A stretch of DNA of 64,000 bases, taken from positions 372,001-436,000 of the forward strand of contig NW_026251722.1 of NCBI RefSeq assembly GCF_025024155.1, given 5' to 3'. Positions 1 to 11,596 of the stretch are shown one piece after another. Source of the stretch: Gamsiella multidivaricata (lineage: Eukaryota; Mortierellomycota; Mortierellomycetes; Mortierellales; Mortierellaceae). The notes under the pieces are model-generated. The model was not told the DNA's origin. It saw only the letters and a program-made list of their open reading frames with translations, and ran no database searches. Every line of letters begins with the position of its first letter. Position 1 is the first letter of the stretch. Made by a program: the position numbers and the translations under genes.

Positions 1-2402
1 ACCTGAGGTTCTTAGAGCGACAAGGTACTTGCCCAATCTCATTCCTGATACAGCACGTCCTCGCATGCATTGGTCATGTACGCACTGTGCCTTTGGTTTA
101 CATTCTTCTGCTGTATGTGGTGTCCGTGCGATAGTGCTTATCGAAATCACGAGGAAATGTTAATTGTACAAGAGTTGATTAGTTCCTGTCATGGAAGGCT
201 ATGGCTGTATAAGAAAGCAGTGGCAATGTTCTATTGCATTGAACTACAAATATTAGGACCCAATATTGGGCTTACCAACAGATATAGCCACACGAAAGAC
301 CGACCAAGGAGGTATGGGACCGATAATAGGGGCGCAGCTCTGCTCAGAACTTTTCTCCACATCCAACTCATATAGGAGTCCAAAAATGTCACTTTAGCCA
401 GAGGTATCCAGACTGATGATATCCATAGCCTTACACTCCGGTCAAGATGCCCCAGTTATTCTGTATGCTGGGGCGAATAGAGCAATAAAAACCTACCCAG
501 CTGATAGCTATTAAGAAAATAAAATAAAATAAAAACTCGTGAAAATGACTGCTGCGAGTGTTACAGTCGGATTGAACGTCCACGGCGAACAATGTCTTTG
601 GCTCGGGAATTTGATTGACCTTGAAGGGTTCGTTTTTGCAGCTTTGTTTGAGATCTCACCCCCAACGCATCGTAACTCTAATATTGTCTGATATCTATAC
701 CGCCCCTTGATCTTGTTCCCGTATTGCACACTGCTTCTATGCTATCATTTTCATCATCGCGTTCTGTTGCAGAAATTGATGATTCACATCCTCTGTTTGT
801 GTTTTGTCCATCGGCGTCGGTCTATATTATGGCTACACTTTATTCCATCGGGCAAATGATGGCGCATTTGATTGTCTGGATCTGATTCCACAATTTCATG
901 GCTCTTCTTTATTATCTTCTTGAACGCGGCAGTCTTTATTCTCTTTGTTTTTGGTGCATGAGCTCATGCGAGCGATTTGGCTGAACATCGAAGATTGGTA
1001 CCAACGTAGAAAAAGGCATTGATTAACCTATTACCTATATGCACGGCTAGCAGGATACATTCTAAGGCTAATCAGACGCGCCCGGCTTGCACAAAATAGC
1101 ACAGAGCCCCTTTTGGAGCACATAGCAGATCGATGCGGGTACCTACATCTGGGCCCTCAAAAATGAACAAGCATAGACTTATCTCTCCGCGAAATATACT
1201 GGTTTTTGTTTCTGAAGGTTGTTGACAGTCCATTATTCTTTGTAACATCTTCACTAATAACGTGTAATTTAGTCCGCAAGCGCGGTTAAAGCACATATTG
1301 GTTCTTGTTACTGTCGCAATGACATTGTTCCTCATCCGCCTCGGACTTTTTTTTTGCAGGGACAGAACGAAAACTACAATTTCTTCATGCCTGTAATGTT
1401 TTTTTGCGATAAGTAGGGCCACTCGGATTTAATGAATATTGTATACTCCTGGGCGTATTCCATGTGAAGATCTGCTACATGTAGATTTCAATGAAGACAG
1501 ATAGGATAGGCAGCACTTTTACTTCGCATTAGCGTATACCAAAAAAAAAAAAAAAAAAAAAAAAAGGCTAGATGGAAAAAAGAAAGGAATAAAGGAAAGA
1601 ATAGAATACATTTCGACTATAGCATGTATTGGCGCCTTAGTCGCACCCAAATGCTCGCCTTGATGGCAACGATATACATATAGACCTTGCGATTTCCACT
1701 GAGTGTCAGGCATAGTGCCTGCTGTACGAATTTCAGACGAGCAAGGGATTAGCTTCGGGCAAAAAAAAAAACTATTGTAATAATCAACATCATGAGCGCG
1801 ATTTTCAGGAAGCGGGGGAGAAACGGTGCAGATGATGGCGCTTTGCCTTCCTTGTTATGTGCTGGAGGCTAGAAGGACGCGCTTGAATATGAAACGCATT
1901 CAAACGCGACTCGTAGCCTAGATCATTTTTATTTTTATGTTCTATGTTGCTCACAGGTTTGGACAAGTGGCGGGCAAGCGATGGACAAAGTACAGTGTAT
2001 ATAATGCAGGGTGGATGGTGGTCTTGCCGAAGCGTACAGTATGAAGTGGCGGACAAAGGGGTTTGTTCCTTTTTTTCCCTACAATATTTCCATACTTCAT
2101 TTTGCGCATCAATCGGTCCACTCAATATTTTATCAGACATGCCACTGCACTTCCTGCATTACTCTACTTTGCCCATCGCTGTGCCATCGCTTGTCTTTAT
2201 CACTTGTGCCTATCCTGTGTCCCAGGCTCATTGGCTGTCAATACTCTTCTTGTCCATCACCTCGCTGGCCCATTGGCCTGGCGGTGCCCCGTCTGCTCTG
2301 GCAAACCTTGTTGATCTGCGCGGCGCGGAACGCACAACAACTACCTGTTTCAGAAAGACGTCCACACAAGCATGTCTGAAATGGAGTGGGCCTCACTGTT
2401 TG
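1..2402. other. Gene-poor region
   Basis: I see no supported gene. Open frames are short, lack recognisable motifs and have no good splice sites around them. A run of 25 A is at 1541-1565. The right end (about 2240-2400) contains Cys-rich stretches that may belong to the decayed C2H2 gene just downstream. Confidence 0.5.
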
Positions 2403-2573
2403 TAGTCCGTCGAGGACCTTCGTGCTCACAGGCTCGAGCGCCACTCTGACTCTTTCAGGACCACCTCCAGGGACACTGAAGGCCAGCAGGAAACGTTAAC
2501 TGTCCACAGTGTAAACGACAAATTCGAGTGTCCACGCTGTAGGAAAGTTTTTCCAAGTAAGTCGGCCGTTTGA
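2403..2573 (+). pseudogene. C2H2 zinc-finger exon remnant
   Basis: After an in-frame stop near 2402 a frame of about 56 codons runs with zinc-finger character. It opens with the tail of one finger (EDLRAHRLERH, giving H-x4-H) and later has the start of a second (KFECPRCRKVFPSKSAV, giving C-x2-C). The frame ends in TGA, but a consensus donor GTAAGT sits inside the second finger at about 2555, so this may be an exon rather than a dead end. A possible C-x2-C of the first finger (WRCPVC) is upstream near 2280 in a different frame. I found no convincing next exon or start codon, so I call it a fragment or relic. A real multi-exon C2H2 gene is the alternative. Confidence 0.35.
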
Positions 2574-3453
2574 AAACGTTTAGAGCGAGGGGATTGCTCT
2601 CTCTTCGCGAACGATTGGGGATAGTGGGAGTGAATCTAGGATGAATAAAGGTTCTACTGGATTGAATGCTGCTATCTAGTCTAGGTGTAGATGGGCCTAT
2701 ATATCAGCGGGATCATTGCCACAGTACCCTGGAAAGTTGGAACTGGGCGCAGTACTACTTTTGCACTCCCTGTTACAAGATATCAAGCTGTCGTCGCCTC
2801 GTACATACCAGCTATGTAGGCGTTGAACGATAGTCTCGCTTCCACTTCAACTCCTCAGAAGCGCAACCGCGACAGTGCGATCCTTTACACTTGTAAACAC
2901 TTCCGCGAATCAGACACCAGCAAGACCAAAACGCTGTTCATCGTGGACGCTTTGGAGTTGAGCCGCTTTTAAGTGGAGCTAATGGTAGTGGACCAGTTAT
3001 TGGTACACAATCAAACCTTCGGTCCGACTCTTTAATAAATGCTACTGAAGTCAGATCCTTCATAATCTTTGCTTGCACATAACTAAGCGCGAGATCCAAA
3101 ACCAAAATGAGGTGCACGGCGAAATACCAGATCGGCATCCTTTTCTATCCATCGCTTGACCAAAGCTGACAGATTTTAATTGAGGAAAAAATGAGGGAAG
3201 ATAGCAAAGAACAGCCCCCTAGATTTCAATAGCCTCTTGGTACTCTTGATGCATATGAATACAGGCGCTATCAATAATGACAGTGGAATTCTCCGTGGAC
3301 CATGGATTCAGACCCATATTCATCGCTATTTCCATGCAAATTTCACGATGACGTAGATATGGCTGTAACGACGGGTTTACTAGCCATAGCTTTCAGTAAA
3401 GGCAAAAACCACTTTGCACTCCATTACTCTCGGTCGCCCTCTGTCATATAAAC

Positions 3454-4305
3454 ATGTCTGCCGTAAGTCTACAGGACGTTCTAGCATGAGAACACTCAAC
3501 TCCAAGGAATATTCCCCACATGCGAGATAGGATCAATCGGAGCCGACACGCTTTGTTTATTTTTGGATGTTGATGATCGTGCAAGCGTTTGATCTGTTTC
3601 AAGAAACAGGATAAGCGACGCAGCGAGCACAGCGCTCGTCCCGGACCAAAAGCCCACAGACCGTGGTCTTGGCAGTCAGATCCTCTCTATACGGCCAGAA
3701 TAAACTATGCTGGGCGGATAAACATCTTGGCCATTGAAAGAAAATGGATACGTGATATCAATCAAGGAAGCTGCACAGTTGATCTCATCAGAGTATTATG
3801 CTGGAAAGAGCGCCTCTGGTATTCAGCGTCAATCGCATGGACTAGCGGAGCAGGAATGCAACCAGAGGGCAACCAGAAGGCAACCAGAAGACGTTGGGAG
3901 CGACGCATTTCAATCCTCGTGAGACTGACATTCGTAAACGTTACCTTGCTTGTACTAGTTTGTTCCCGTCAACCCAAAGCCATTTCTCAACGACCTCACA
4001 GGAAAGGCGGTCATGGTTAAGCTGAAGTGGGGACAAGAGTACAAGGGATTCTTGGTCTCAGTGGATTCGTATATGAACTTACAGGTATGCTTTGTCTCTT
4101 TACTGCATTTGTTTGCGTGCTTTTTAAAGACTTCCATCGACGATATTTTTCTGTCTAAGTACCATTCTGATGTCTTTTTCTGATCGAATTCTTACAGCTT
4201 GCAAGTACAGAGGAGTTCGTGGATGGGACATCTACAGGAACGCTCGGAGAGGTGTTGATTCGCTGCAACAACGTGCTCTATGTACGAGGCATTGAAGACG
4301 AATGA
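3454..4305 (+). CDS. SMX3: Small nuclear ribonucleoprotein F (SmF)
   Basis: SmF is one of seven Sm proteins that form the ring on U1, U2, U4 and U5 snRNA in the spliceosome. Three exons (3454-3462, 3959-4084, 4198-4305) join in frame to 80 residues, the usual SmF length. The first exon is only nine bases (Met-Ser-Ala) before GTAAGT, followed by a 496-bp intron. The SmF N-terminus is clear ([13 protein letters not shown], residues 7-19), then the Sm1 fold with [20 protein letters not shown], and Sm2 with [11 protein letters not shown] (66-76), whose RCN binds the uridine-rich Sm site. The protein ends in a short acidic tail. An AATAAA lies 74 bases after the stop. Family assignment is firm. 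The tiny first exon rests on splice consensus and the conserved N-terminus. Confidence 0.93.
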
Positions 4306-4378
4306 GAGGACTGAGGGGCACTTCTTTGAAGAAAGGTCAAGGAGAGCAGTGCAACGATGAGTATGCGTATCGATACTA

Positions 4379-4384
4379 AATAAA
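4379..4384 (+). terminator. Poly(A) signal of SmF
   Basis: AATAAA lies 74 bases downstream of the SmF stop codon and upstream of the next gene on the same strand. Its position fits a polyadenylation signal. Confidence 0.45.
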
Positions 4385-4632
4385 AACACTGCAGCAAGTT
4401 ACCCAACGATATGTTTATTCACGAGTACATAGTATCACCACGTTCTATCGATGAAAGTTGTCTTTGAGAGCCAATTGCTCCACTAAAGATCCACAGGTCG
4501 TTCAAGTGGCTTGCAAGAGGCAAGGGCAAGGGGTGCTTGTTTGTCCCCGTCTTTCAACCTTCTTCAGCACCACATATTCATCTGTCCCTTTCAGATCCAC
4601 ATCACCAAGTCTAATCGAACACGCAACCAGCC

Positions 4633-4965
4633 ATGACAACAAAACTCATTGCCTTTTCGCCTGAACAACAACAGACCCTGTCATCTCTGACCCTGACCTC
4701 GCCGTCCTTCCTCAGCTACCTCCTTCAGTACCAACAAGAGACCATTCGCGGTATCGCTGTCCGACTGCCAGGCAACTTTGTACATTACTCGCTTTTGTCG
4801 GATCAGCAGATTGTGCCAGGCAAGACGACTGTTGGAGATCTGAAGATGAAGGTTCTCAACGTCGTCTATGTGACGGATAGCCAGGAGCAGGTCGAGGAGT
4901 GCGTGCTGTGCCGGTTAGGCGTCCATATCGACGGACTGCACGAGATACCAGCGAGTCAGTTCTAG
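4633..4965 (+). CDS. Small uncharacterised protein, 110 aa
   Basis: This is an uninterrupted frame of 110 codons. Its ATG follows a pyrimidine- and CA-rich leader of the kind seen before other genes here, and the start context (GCCATGA) is acceptable. The protein has no signal peptide or membrane segment. It begins with a Ser/Thr/Leu-rich region containing several Gln residues, followed by a stretch of alternating hydrophobic residues (about 38-85) that could form a small beta-rich domain. I do not recognise the family. It lies 330 bases after SmF on the same strand. It could also be an exon of a larger transcript, but no splice sites are needed to explain it. Confidence 0.55.
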   Translation: MTTKLIAFSPEQQQTLSSLTLTSPSFLSYLLQYQQETIRGIAVRLPGNFVHYSLLSDQQIVPGKTTVGDLKMKVLNVVYVTDSQEQVEECVLCRLGVHIDGLHEIPASQF

Positions 4966-5943
4966 CGGAGCGTGAGGTGGATCGATGCGCGGCACTAAAA
5001 CGTCTGATTGACAGCTGATATCCATCCTGGAGTTGTCGGCGCATAGCCGAGGGACAAGTCTTCTTTGAATCAGTTTCATTTTATTTCTATTTTTTCATTG
5101 ATCTATACAACATGGAAGCGAATTGAGTCGGATTGCCTCAGGAAACGAAGCGGTGCGGCGAGAGAGAGAGCGAATGTTTACTCAGACTAGCAGATCAGGA
5201 TCGTTACGAGACACCCTTCGGTTTACAGATATGGCCACTTTGTAAGGTTCTTTGTTTATGAACCATTGTAGATAGCAATTGATAAAGCAAACCACTGAAC
5301 TATTGAGCCATTGGACCACTGAACCATTGGATAACCGAACCCAAATGGTCATGTGGCAGCAAAAGAACTTGGGAACAAAAGATCCAGACCTGGCTCTATG
5401 GTGTCCCGCTCGCGTTCAGTTAAAGAAATAACGTTCATTAAATTATTGAGATCACGCCGTGTCCCCCATGTCCACAATTGTGGACAGGGACATGGACATG
5501 AATTCACTTGCGATAACCTTTGCACTCGAACGTCCATAGCATTTTGCTGTCGATAACATTTTTTTTCTGTTCCTGGTTCCGTTCCTGAATTCCCCTTTCA
5601 TGGTCCTTTCACACACATACGCGCACACACACACACACACTCTCTCTCTCTCTCACATGTACACGCCCATATATACGCTCCCTTTCGCTACTAATCCCCA
5701 CTCTCATTCTTCGTGCTCCATCTTCTCTTTGCCACTCATTACTCCACCTTTCATGCGTTGTTGTTCATAAGATTCCTTTGTCGTTTGTGCATTCGTCTCC
5801 TTTTCGGTCGTTCCTTTCTCGCATTCATGGTCTTATAGTCTTATAGCTTCACCTTCAGCCGTCCGCCTCATACTTCTTGCCGTCTCCCTCACATAGCCAT
5901 ATTTTTGCGGCATACAGTAAAGCTCAGAATACCGCTTGTTTAT
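4966..5943. other. Intergenic, with microsatellite
   Basis: No gene is recognised. A compound microsatellite (CA then TC repeats) occupies 5624-5654. The sequence around 5640-5900 is pyrimidine-rich, like a promoter or 5' leader, but no plausible + strand gene follows it. Confidence 0.5.
5624..5654. repeat. (CA)n(TC)n microsatellite
   Basis: About 17 bases of alternating C and A run directly into 14 bases of alternating T and C. This is a compound dinucleotide repeat in non-coding DNA. Confidence 0.9.
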
Positions 5944-7520
5944 TCAGGGTTTATCTGTTGTCTGCTCGCTATCTACTTTACTTTGGCTTTTTGCGGCCAA
6001 CATCACCCGCAGTGAATTTATAGTACAGCCCTTATTGTTTTTTGTAAACATATCAAGAAAGGTGTCGACGGTTTGCTGCTTCTCCATCGCCTCTGCCTTG
6101 ATCAGTTGAATTAACTGGCGACGGCGCCTGTAGGCCTTACAACGTGCTGGGGTGAAGGGCCATTTGTTGTCTTCCAATATGGCCTGTGCAATCGGGCCAT
6201 GAAATTCATCCCATGCTTGCCGGACGGTAAGAAGACCATTGTCAGACAGCATGTTGTAGCCCTTGACCCTGGTTCTTTCTTAGCTGGGCGTTTGTTTAGC
6301 TCTACGGCAGGAGGGCGGAAAGTGGAGTGCGCTGTGTTAGATCGGCGGCATTACTATCAATTGTTTCTCATTATGTAACGCTTGGCTGCTAACTTTGCTT
6401 TTTTTGCAACCACGATTGTGAGAAATGTAACAACAACAACATGCATGCACTGCCAAGGACGCGAAGCCTTTATTTCGGCAAGCCTTGATAGATGCGAGGA
6501 AATAAGAGAAAAAATGTGATATATCTCCGTCGCTCGCGTAAAACCTTTATTCATGCGCACAGAATAGACCCTGCGGAACAATCAGTTTGGAGTGTCTTCT
6601 GTCTCCGTCGTATTATCTTTTGAACCGAGAGAGACTGACAAAGGGATCAAAATAATCAGCCTACATGGTTCTGGTTACAGTAGGACTCGTCCAAATACAC
6701 AAACACGGCGCCCTTATACTTGTCGGACCGTCGCTTTTGAAGGTAGTGCCGCCTCTAGGCCTCGACATCCTCGGTTCCGACAGGATTTCTAGTGTTTCCG
6801 ACATCCTGATAACGGGAATCCATTTTCTCCATCAACAACTGAATCGCTTCCTTGCTTGGAATCATGAATTGATCCGCGAATAGCACCTTGATGCGGTTAA
6901 AAACGACTCTAAGATTACAGCTTGTCCCTTGGTGTTCGTTTCCGTTGCGATTCGTCGAAGGTCTGAAGCAAACGATAGAGTGTGGTTGTAACGTGGATGC
7001 TTGCCTCGAGCGTCTCCGTTATCCTTCCTTAATACGATGCCTTTGACGGTATTGAGTGAGAATCCCATGTAATAAATAGGCCGTTCGTAGAAAAGGATCC
7101 GCTGTCGTAGCAAGTTTCGCGTTCTCTTTTTCTCCCTTGCAAAACTCGAAGCAATGAAGTACTGCTCTACGCTCCTATACAGACCCCCTTTTTCCTGAAG
7201 GCCGTTTATGCTGTTTGACTGAAATGAACGTATTGCTGGAAGGTGCAACCTTCCTCAATTCTCTGCAACAGCTTGACCTTCTTCTGCAGCTTCTCGATTG
7301 TCTCCAAGGTCTCTCTGCCTTTTTTCCCAGATCGTTGGACAGAGTTTCGGAAAGAGGATCCAGGCAGGGGCGTTTTCTTGAAGTCTTCGTGAATGACTTG
7401 TCCGACGAAGTAGCATGGGCTTCTGCCAAGGACATGGCTTTGATAACTTGTATACTATATCGTAGTCGTCGAAGCCATCTTCCACAGCATCCAAGGCTTC
7501 GATGAAGCAGGGATATATAA
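5944..7520 (-). pseudogene. Broken GCR1_C-like, coiled-coil gene (possible Crypton relic)
   Basis: Read on the minus strand, several protein-like fragments follow one another in different frames. From 7520 down there is an acidic piece (VEDGFDDYDIVYK), then a heptad-like coiled coil (TLETIEKLQKKVKLLQRIEE, about 7250-7300). Next comes a piece around 6870-7190, then FADQFMIPSKEAIQLLMEK near 6800-6880. Last is an intact 102-codon frame (6252-5944) with TVRQAWDEFH, a Trp-Pro-Phe and a basic YRRRRQLIQLIK. That last piece resembles the GCR1_C DNA-binding domain, which in fungi occurs in transcription factors and at the C-terminus of Crypton tyrosine-recombinase transposons. Frame changes and stops separate the pieces and no recombinase motif is visible. 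A decayed host transcription factor is equally possible. Confidence 0.4.
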
Positions 7521-7670
7521 GCATTTTTTGTCACGTGCATGAATGAGTGTTGATCCCAGGTTGCTGGTCCCTCCCCAACCCCTTAAAAAATGAGACGATT
7601 ACGATGAGACAGGGGTGGAAAGCACCGCCAGGAAATTGGGCAACCGCGTTCTTGTCTCCGCCTCTTTGAG

Positions 7671-7688
7671 GAAACATCTAGAAGCTTT
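7671..7688 (+). promoter_or_regulatory. Heat-shock element of HSP90
   Basis: Four alternating 5-bp units are in phase: GAA-ac-aTC-ta-GAA-gc-TTt. Ten of the twelve core positions match the HSF consensus. It lies 123 bases before the HSP90 start and 45 bases before a TATA-like box. Confidence 0.75.
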
Positions 7689-7733
7689 TGTTATTGTGGG
7701 CGCGGTTGCTTGGCCACTATCTAACCAAGGTCG

Positions 7734-7740
7734 TATATAT
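7734..7740 (+). promoter_or_regulatory. TATA box of HSP90
   Basis: TATATAT lies 70 bases before the HSP90 ATG and just downstream of the heat-shock element. This spacing is typical of an inducible fungal promoter. Confidence 0.65.
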
Positions 7741-7810
7741 TTCTGGCCTGGTGCTGGCTCCCTCTTTTGTTTCCCTCATCCTCTCTTCCCTCCACATTCC
7801 ACATCCAACC

Positions 7811-10177
7811 ATGTCGTCCGAGACGTTTTCTTTCCAGGTACATGCCTTGTCTATTGTTTCCTGATCCAACACTTGGACAGATACACATACGCATGTGTGT
7901 GTCTGCGTCGTCAGTCGTGCAATCGAGATCTGATCTCCAAGCAATTGCTTATTCTTCGTATCCTTAACACATCATAAACCAATGATTCTCCACTACTTCT
8001 CCCATAGGCTGAGATCTCTCAGTTGATGAGCTTGATCATCAACACCTTCTACTCAAACAAGGAGGTTTTCTTGAGAGAATTGGTTTCCAACGCCTCTGGT
8101 ACGTCTCCTGTTATTTTGGAGTCCTCGATGCTTTTATTATCTTCCTATGCACCGTTATCCGGCAATCGAATGCTAACTGCCAATTGCTCCTTCCACTTTA
8201 ACCACAGATGCTCTTGACAAGATCCGTTATGAGTCCCTCACCGACCCCTCCAAGCTCGACTCTGAGAAGGAGCTCTATATTCGCATCACCCCCGATCGCG
8301 AGAACAACATCTTGACCATTCGTGATACTGGTATCGGTATGACCAAGGCTGATCTCGTCAACAACCTTGGTACCATTGCCAAGTCCGGAACCAAGGCTTT
8401 CATGGAGGCCCTCAGCAGCGGTGCTGATATTTCCATGATCGGTCAATTTGGTGTCGGTTTCTACTCTGCTTACTTGGTTGCCGAGAAGGTCCAGGTCATC
8501 TCGAAGCACAACGATGATGAGCAGTACATCTGGGAGTCCGCCGCTGGTGGCTCCTTCACCATCACCCGCGACACTGTCAACCCCTCCTTGGGCCGCGGTA
8601 CCGAGATGCGCCTCTTCATGAAGGAGGACCAGCTAGAGTATCTCGAGGAGAAGAAGATCAAGGAGATCATCAAGAAGCACTCTGAGTTCATTGGTTACCC
8701 CATCCAGCTCGCCGTCGAGAAGGAGACCGAGAAGGAGGTCGAGGACGATGAGGAGGAGGTCAAGGAGGGCGACTCCAAGATCGAGGAGATTGAGGATGAA
8801 GACGAGAAGAAGGAGAAGAAGAAGAAGACTATTAAGGAGAAGACCGTTGAGAACGAGGAGCTCAACAAGACCAAGCCCCTCTGGACCCGCAACCCCGAGG
8901 ACATCACCAACGAGGAGTACGCGACCTTCTACAAGTCCCTCACCAACGACTGGGGTGACCACATGGCTGTTAAGCACTTCGCTATTGAGGGTCAGCTCGA
9001 GTTCCGTGCTATCCTCTTCGTTCCCGGCCGTGCCCCCTTTGATATGTTCGAGACCAAGAAGAAGCGCAACAACATCAAGTTGTACGTCCGCCGTGTCTTC
9101 ATCATGGACGACTGCGAGGACCTCATCCCCGAGTGGCTCAACTTCATCAAGGGTATTGTCGACTCTGAGGATCTTCCTTTGAACATCTCCCGTGAGATGC
9201 TTCAGCAGAACAAGATTCTCAAGGTCATCCGCAAGAACCTTGTCAAGAAGTGTCTCGAGATGTTTGCTGAGATTGCCGAGGATAAGGAGAACTTTGCCAA
9301 GTTCTACGAAGCCTTTGCAAAGAACATCAAGCTCGGTGTCCACGAGGATGCTCAGAACCGCGCCAAGTTGGCTGACTTGCTCCGTTACCACTCGACCAAG
9401 TCTTTGGACGAGATGACCTCGCTCAAGGACTATATTACCCGCATGCCCGAGAAGCAGAAGAACATCTACTACATCACCGGTGAGTCTCGCGTCGCTGTCG
9501 AGAACTCTCCCTTCATCGAGGTCTTGAAGAAGAAGGGCTTCGAAGTCCTCTTCATGGTTGACCCCATCGATGAGTACGCTGTCACCCAACTCAAGGAGTA
9601 CGATGGCAAGAAGTTGATCTCTGTTACCAAGGAGGGTCTTGAGCTCGAGGAGGATGAGGAGGAGAAGGCTCTCCGTGAGGCCGAAGAGAAGTCGTACGAG
9701 GCTCTCTGCGCCCAGATTAAAGAGATTCTCGGTGACAAGGTCGAGAAGGTCTTGGTCTCAAACCGTATCTCCGAGTCGCCCTGCGTCCTCGTCACCGGTG
9801 CTTTTGGCTGGTCCTCGAACATGGAACGTATCATGAAGGCCCAGGCCCTCCGTGACTCGTCCATGTCGTCCTACATGGCCTCGAAGAAGTCGCTCGAGTT
9901 GAACCCCAACAACGCTATCATCAAGACCCTCAAGGCCAAGGTTGAGGCTGACAAGAACGACAAGACCGTCAAGGACTTGACCTTGTTGATGTACGACGTT
10001 GCCCTCGTCGTCTCTGGCTTCAGCATCGAGAAGACCGATACCTTCGCTGATCGCATCCACCGCATGATCAAGCTCGGTCTTGCCATCGATGACGACGAGG
10101 AGGAGGCTGGTTCGGACATGCCCGCCCTCGAGGCTGAGGATGTTGTTGAGGCCAGTGAGATGGAGGAGGTCGATTAA
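7811..10177 (+). CDS. HSP90: Cytosolic heat-shock protein HSP90
   Basis: HSP90 is the ATP-dependent chaperone for kinases and receptors. Exons 7811-7837, 8008-8098 and 8208-10177 give 695 residues, normal for the cytosolic form. The N-terminal ATPase has the catalytic Glu33 in [12 protein letters not shown], Asp79 in RDTGIGM and the lid [12 protein letters not shown] long Glu/Lys linker (about 212-260) precedes the middle domain, which has the conserved SREMLQQNK. The chain ends in MEEVD, which docks TPR co-chaperones. There is no signal peptide or HDEL, so this is not the ER form. Both introns are near the 5' end. Codon use is strongly biased (AAG, GAG, CTC, ATC), as in highly expressed genes. 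A heat-shock element and TATA box lie upstream. Confidence 0.98.
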
Positions 10178-10326
10178 ACTGTACACTAGCCTACACTTTT
10201 TCGTTTTCCCTTTGTCACTATAGCACATCCCCATTGTAATTACCATCTGTTTACATACCAAACAACGCAAAGTGATATAAATGCATTTTATAGACCTTTT
10301 TCATAAGCTTTAATTGCTGCTTCATG

Positions 10327-10784
10327 TCATTGTGGATTGGGTAGCCGGGGTAAGACGGCGATGATGGTATTGTTGTGCTTGGATGGCATTCCAATGTATG
10401 TTCCTGGAGTGGACGAGTGCGCCTGAGTGATGGCCATTTGTGTGGATTGCTTCAGCGCGTACTCTTCCTGGTGCTTGCGCAAGATCTATTTAGCACAGAT
10501 GAGAAAAGATTAAAAACAGCAAGAACCAGGTTGCGGATCAAATTATATCGTTGGCGAAATGCCGTTGGACCAGTTCTCCTTAACGTCCCCGACATCCAGT
10601 ACTTACGTCGTGATGTGACTTCTGGCTTTGGTCGATGGGACCAATTGGTGGGCCAAAGGGTAACCTGGTTGTATTTGGACCGGATCTAATGATATGGATA
10701 GTGGCGGTAATAACCGGAGAGCAACAAAGCCTCTATCAGTCCACGAGATCCAGATCGCCTGAAACAAAGCAATGTGCTGCCGAC

Positions 10785-10819
<35 letters not shown>

Positions 10820-11311
10820 CGGTGCTGTATAGACGCACCCTGTGCCCTGGTATCCCATTGATCCTGGCTGTGTAAGCGACGGTGACGGCATGCCAGACAT
10901 GAACGACCGCGATCCTTGCTGATTCTGCGGTATCTGTATTTGCTGCGGCATCGGCATGTTCATATTCATCTGTTGCGGCTGTGGTTGCTGCATAGGTTGT
11001 CCTGGCTGCTGTTGCTGCATCATCATCGGTGGAAATCCTCGCTGTTGGTATCCGAATTGCTGCTGCGACATATCGTTTCTATTTTATTGGAGCAGATAAA
11101 AGCATGTGAAGCAAGATAGTCAGACATGACTGTTAGCGGGCGAGATATGGTGGTTCCTGATAAGATATAGGCCTCCAAACGTCCAGATGCTGGTAGGGCC
11201 TCATATTGATCGCACTTACGGAAAGTTCATCCCTCCTGGCCCTCCACCGCCACGGGGCTTCTGTTGCATCCCTCCAGGGCCGCCTCTCCCATGTCCTCCG
11301 CGATAGCTCAT
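10327..11311 (-). CDS. RGG and Gln/Met/Pro-rich protein, unknown function
   Basis: Four exons on the minus strand (11311-11220, 11078-10839, 10685-10607, 10485-10327) join with consensus sites to 189 residues. The N-terminus is an RGG region (YRGGHGRGGPGG). It is followed by a long Gln/Met/Pro low-complexity part, a short segment with RLPFGPPIGP, and a more ordered C-terminal piece starting ILRKHQEEYALKQ. RGG plus Gln-rich composition suggests RNA binding or condensate formation, but this is inference and I do not recognise the family. Intron 2 contains a 33-bp homopolymer (T in the sense strand). It converges with HSP90, with 149 bp between stops, and shares a 285-bp promoter with VPS28. Exon choice is supported by phase agreement at all three introns. 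Confidence 0.7.
10786..10818. repeat. A33 homopolymer in an intron
   Basis: Thirty-three A on the plus strand lie inside the second intron of the minus-strand RGG gene, where they read as T. Confidence 0.9.
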
Positions 11312-11596
11312 GGTCGTAGTCGTGGCTGTGTGATTCTGTCCTGAGCTGTGTTGATGTCCCAAGAGGGCGAAATCAACTGGATGCTCGAAATACAAAACCA
11401 ATGTGTGAGAACTGAAAGGCAGTCCTTTCATCACTCCCATCACTCTCGGCCCCTTTTACGCATTCGACTCGTACAACTGCCACTATCATTCCTGCTTTCG
11501 CTGCAACTCTCTAGTTCTGAGCCGAAATCCGTAGCCTTGCCTCGAGACATACCCGTTTACCTTCCCTTTCTCGCAGGACATCAGCTTTGTCGAACC
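11312..11596. promoter_or_regulatory. Shared promoter of RGG gene and VPS28
   Basis: The two start codons point away from each other across 285 bp, so both promoters must lie here. I see no clear TATA box. The side towards VPS28 is pyrimidine-rich. Confidence 0.6.

Noticed and set aside
8633..9589. A 318-codon frame antisense to HSP90
   Set aside because: It mirrors the strongly biased codons of HSP90 and is almost only Leu, Val, Asp, Glu and Gly. Antisense open frames of this kind are a known codon-bias artefact, and no motifs or promoter support it.
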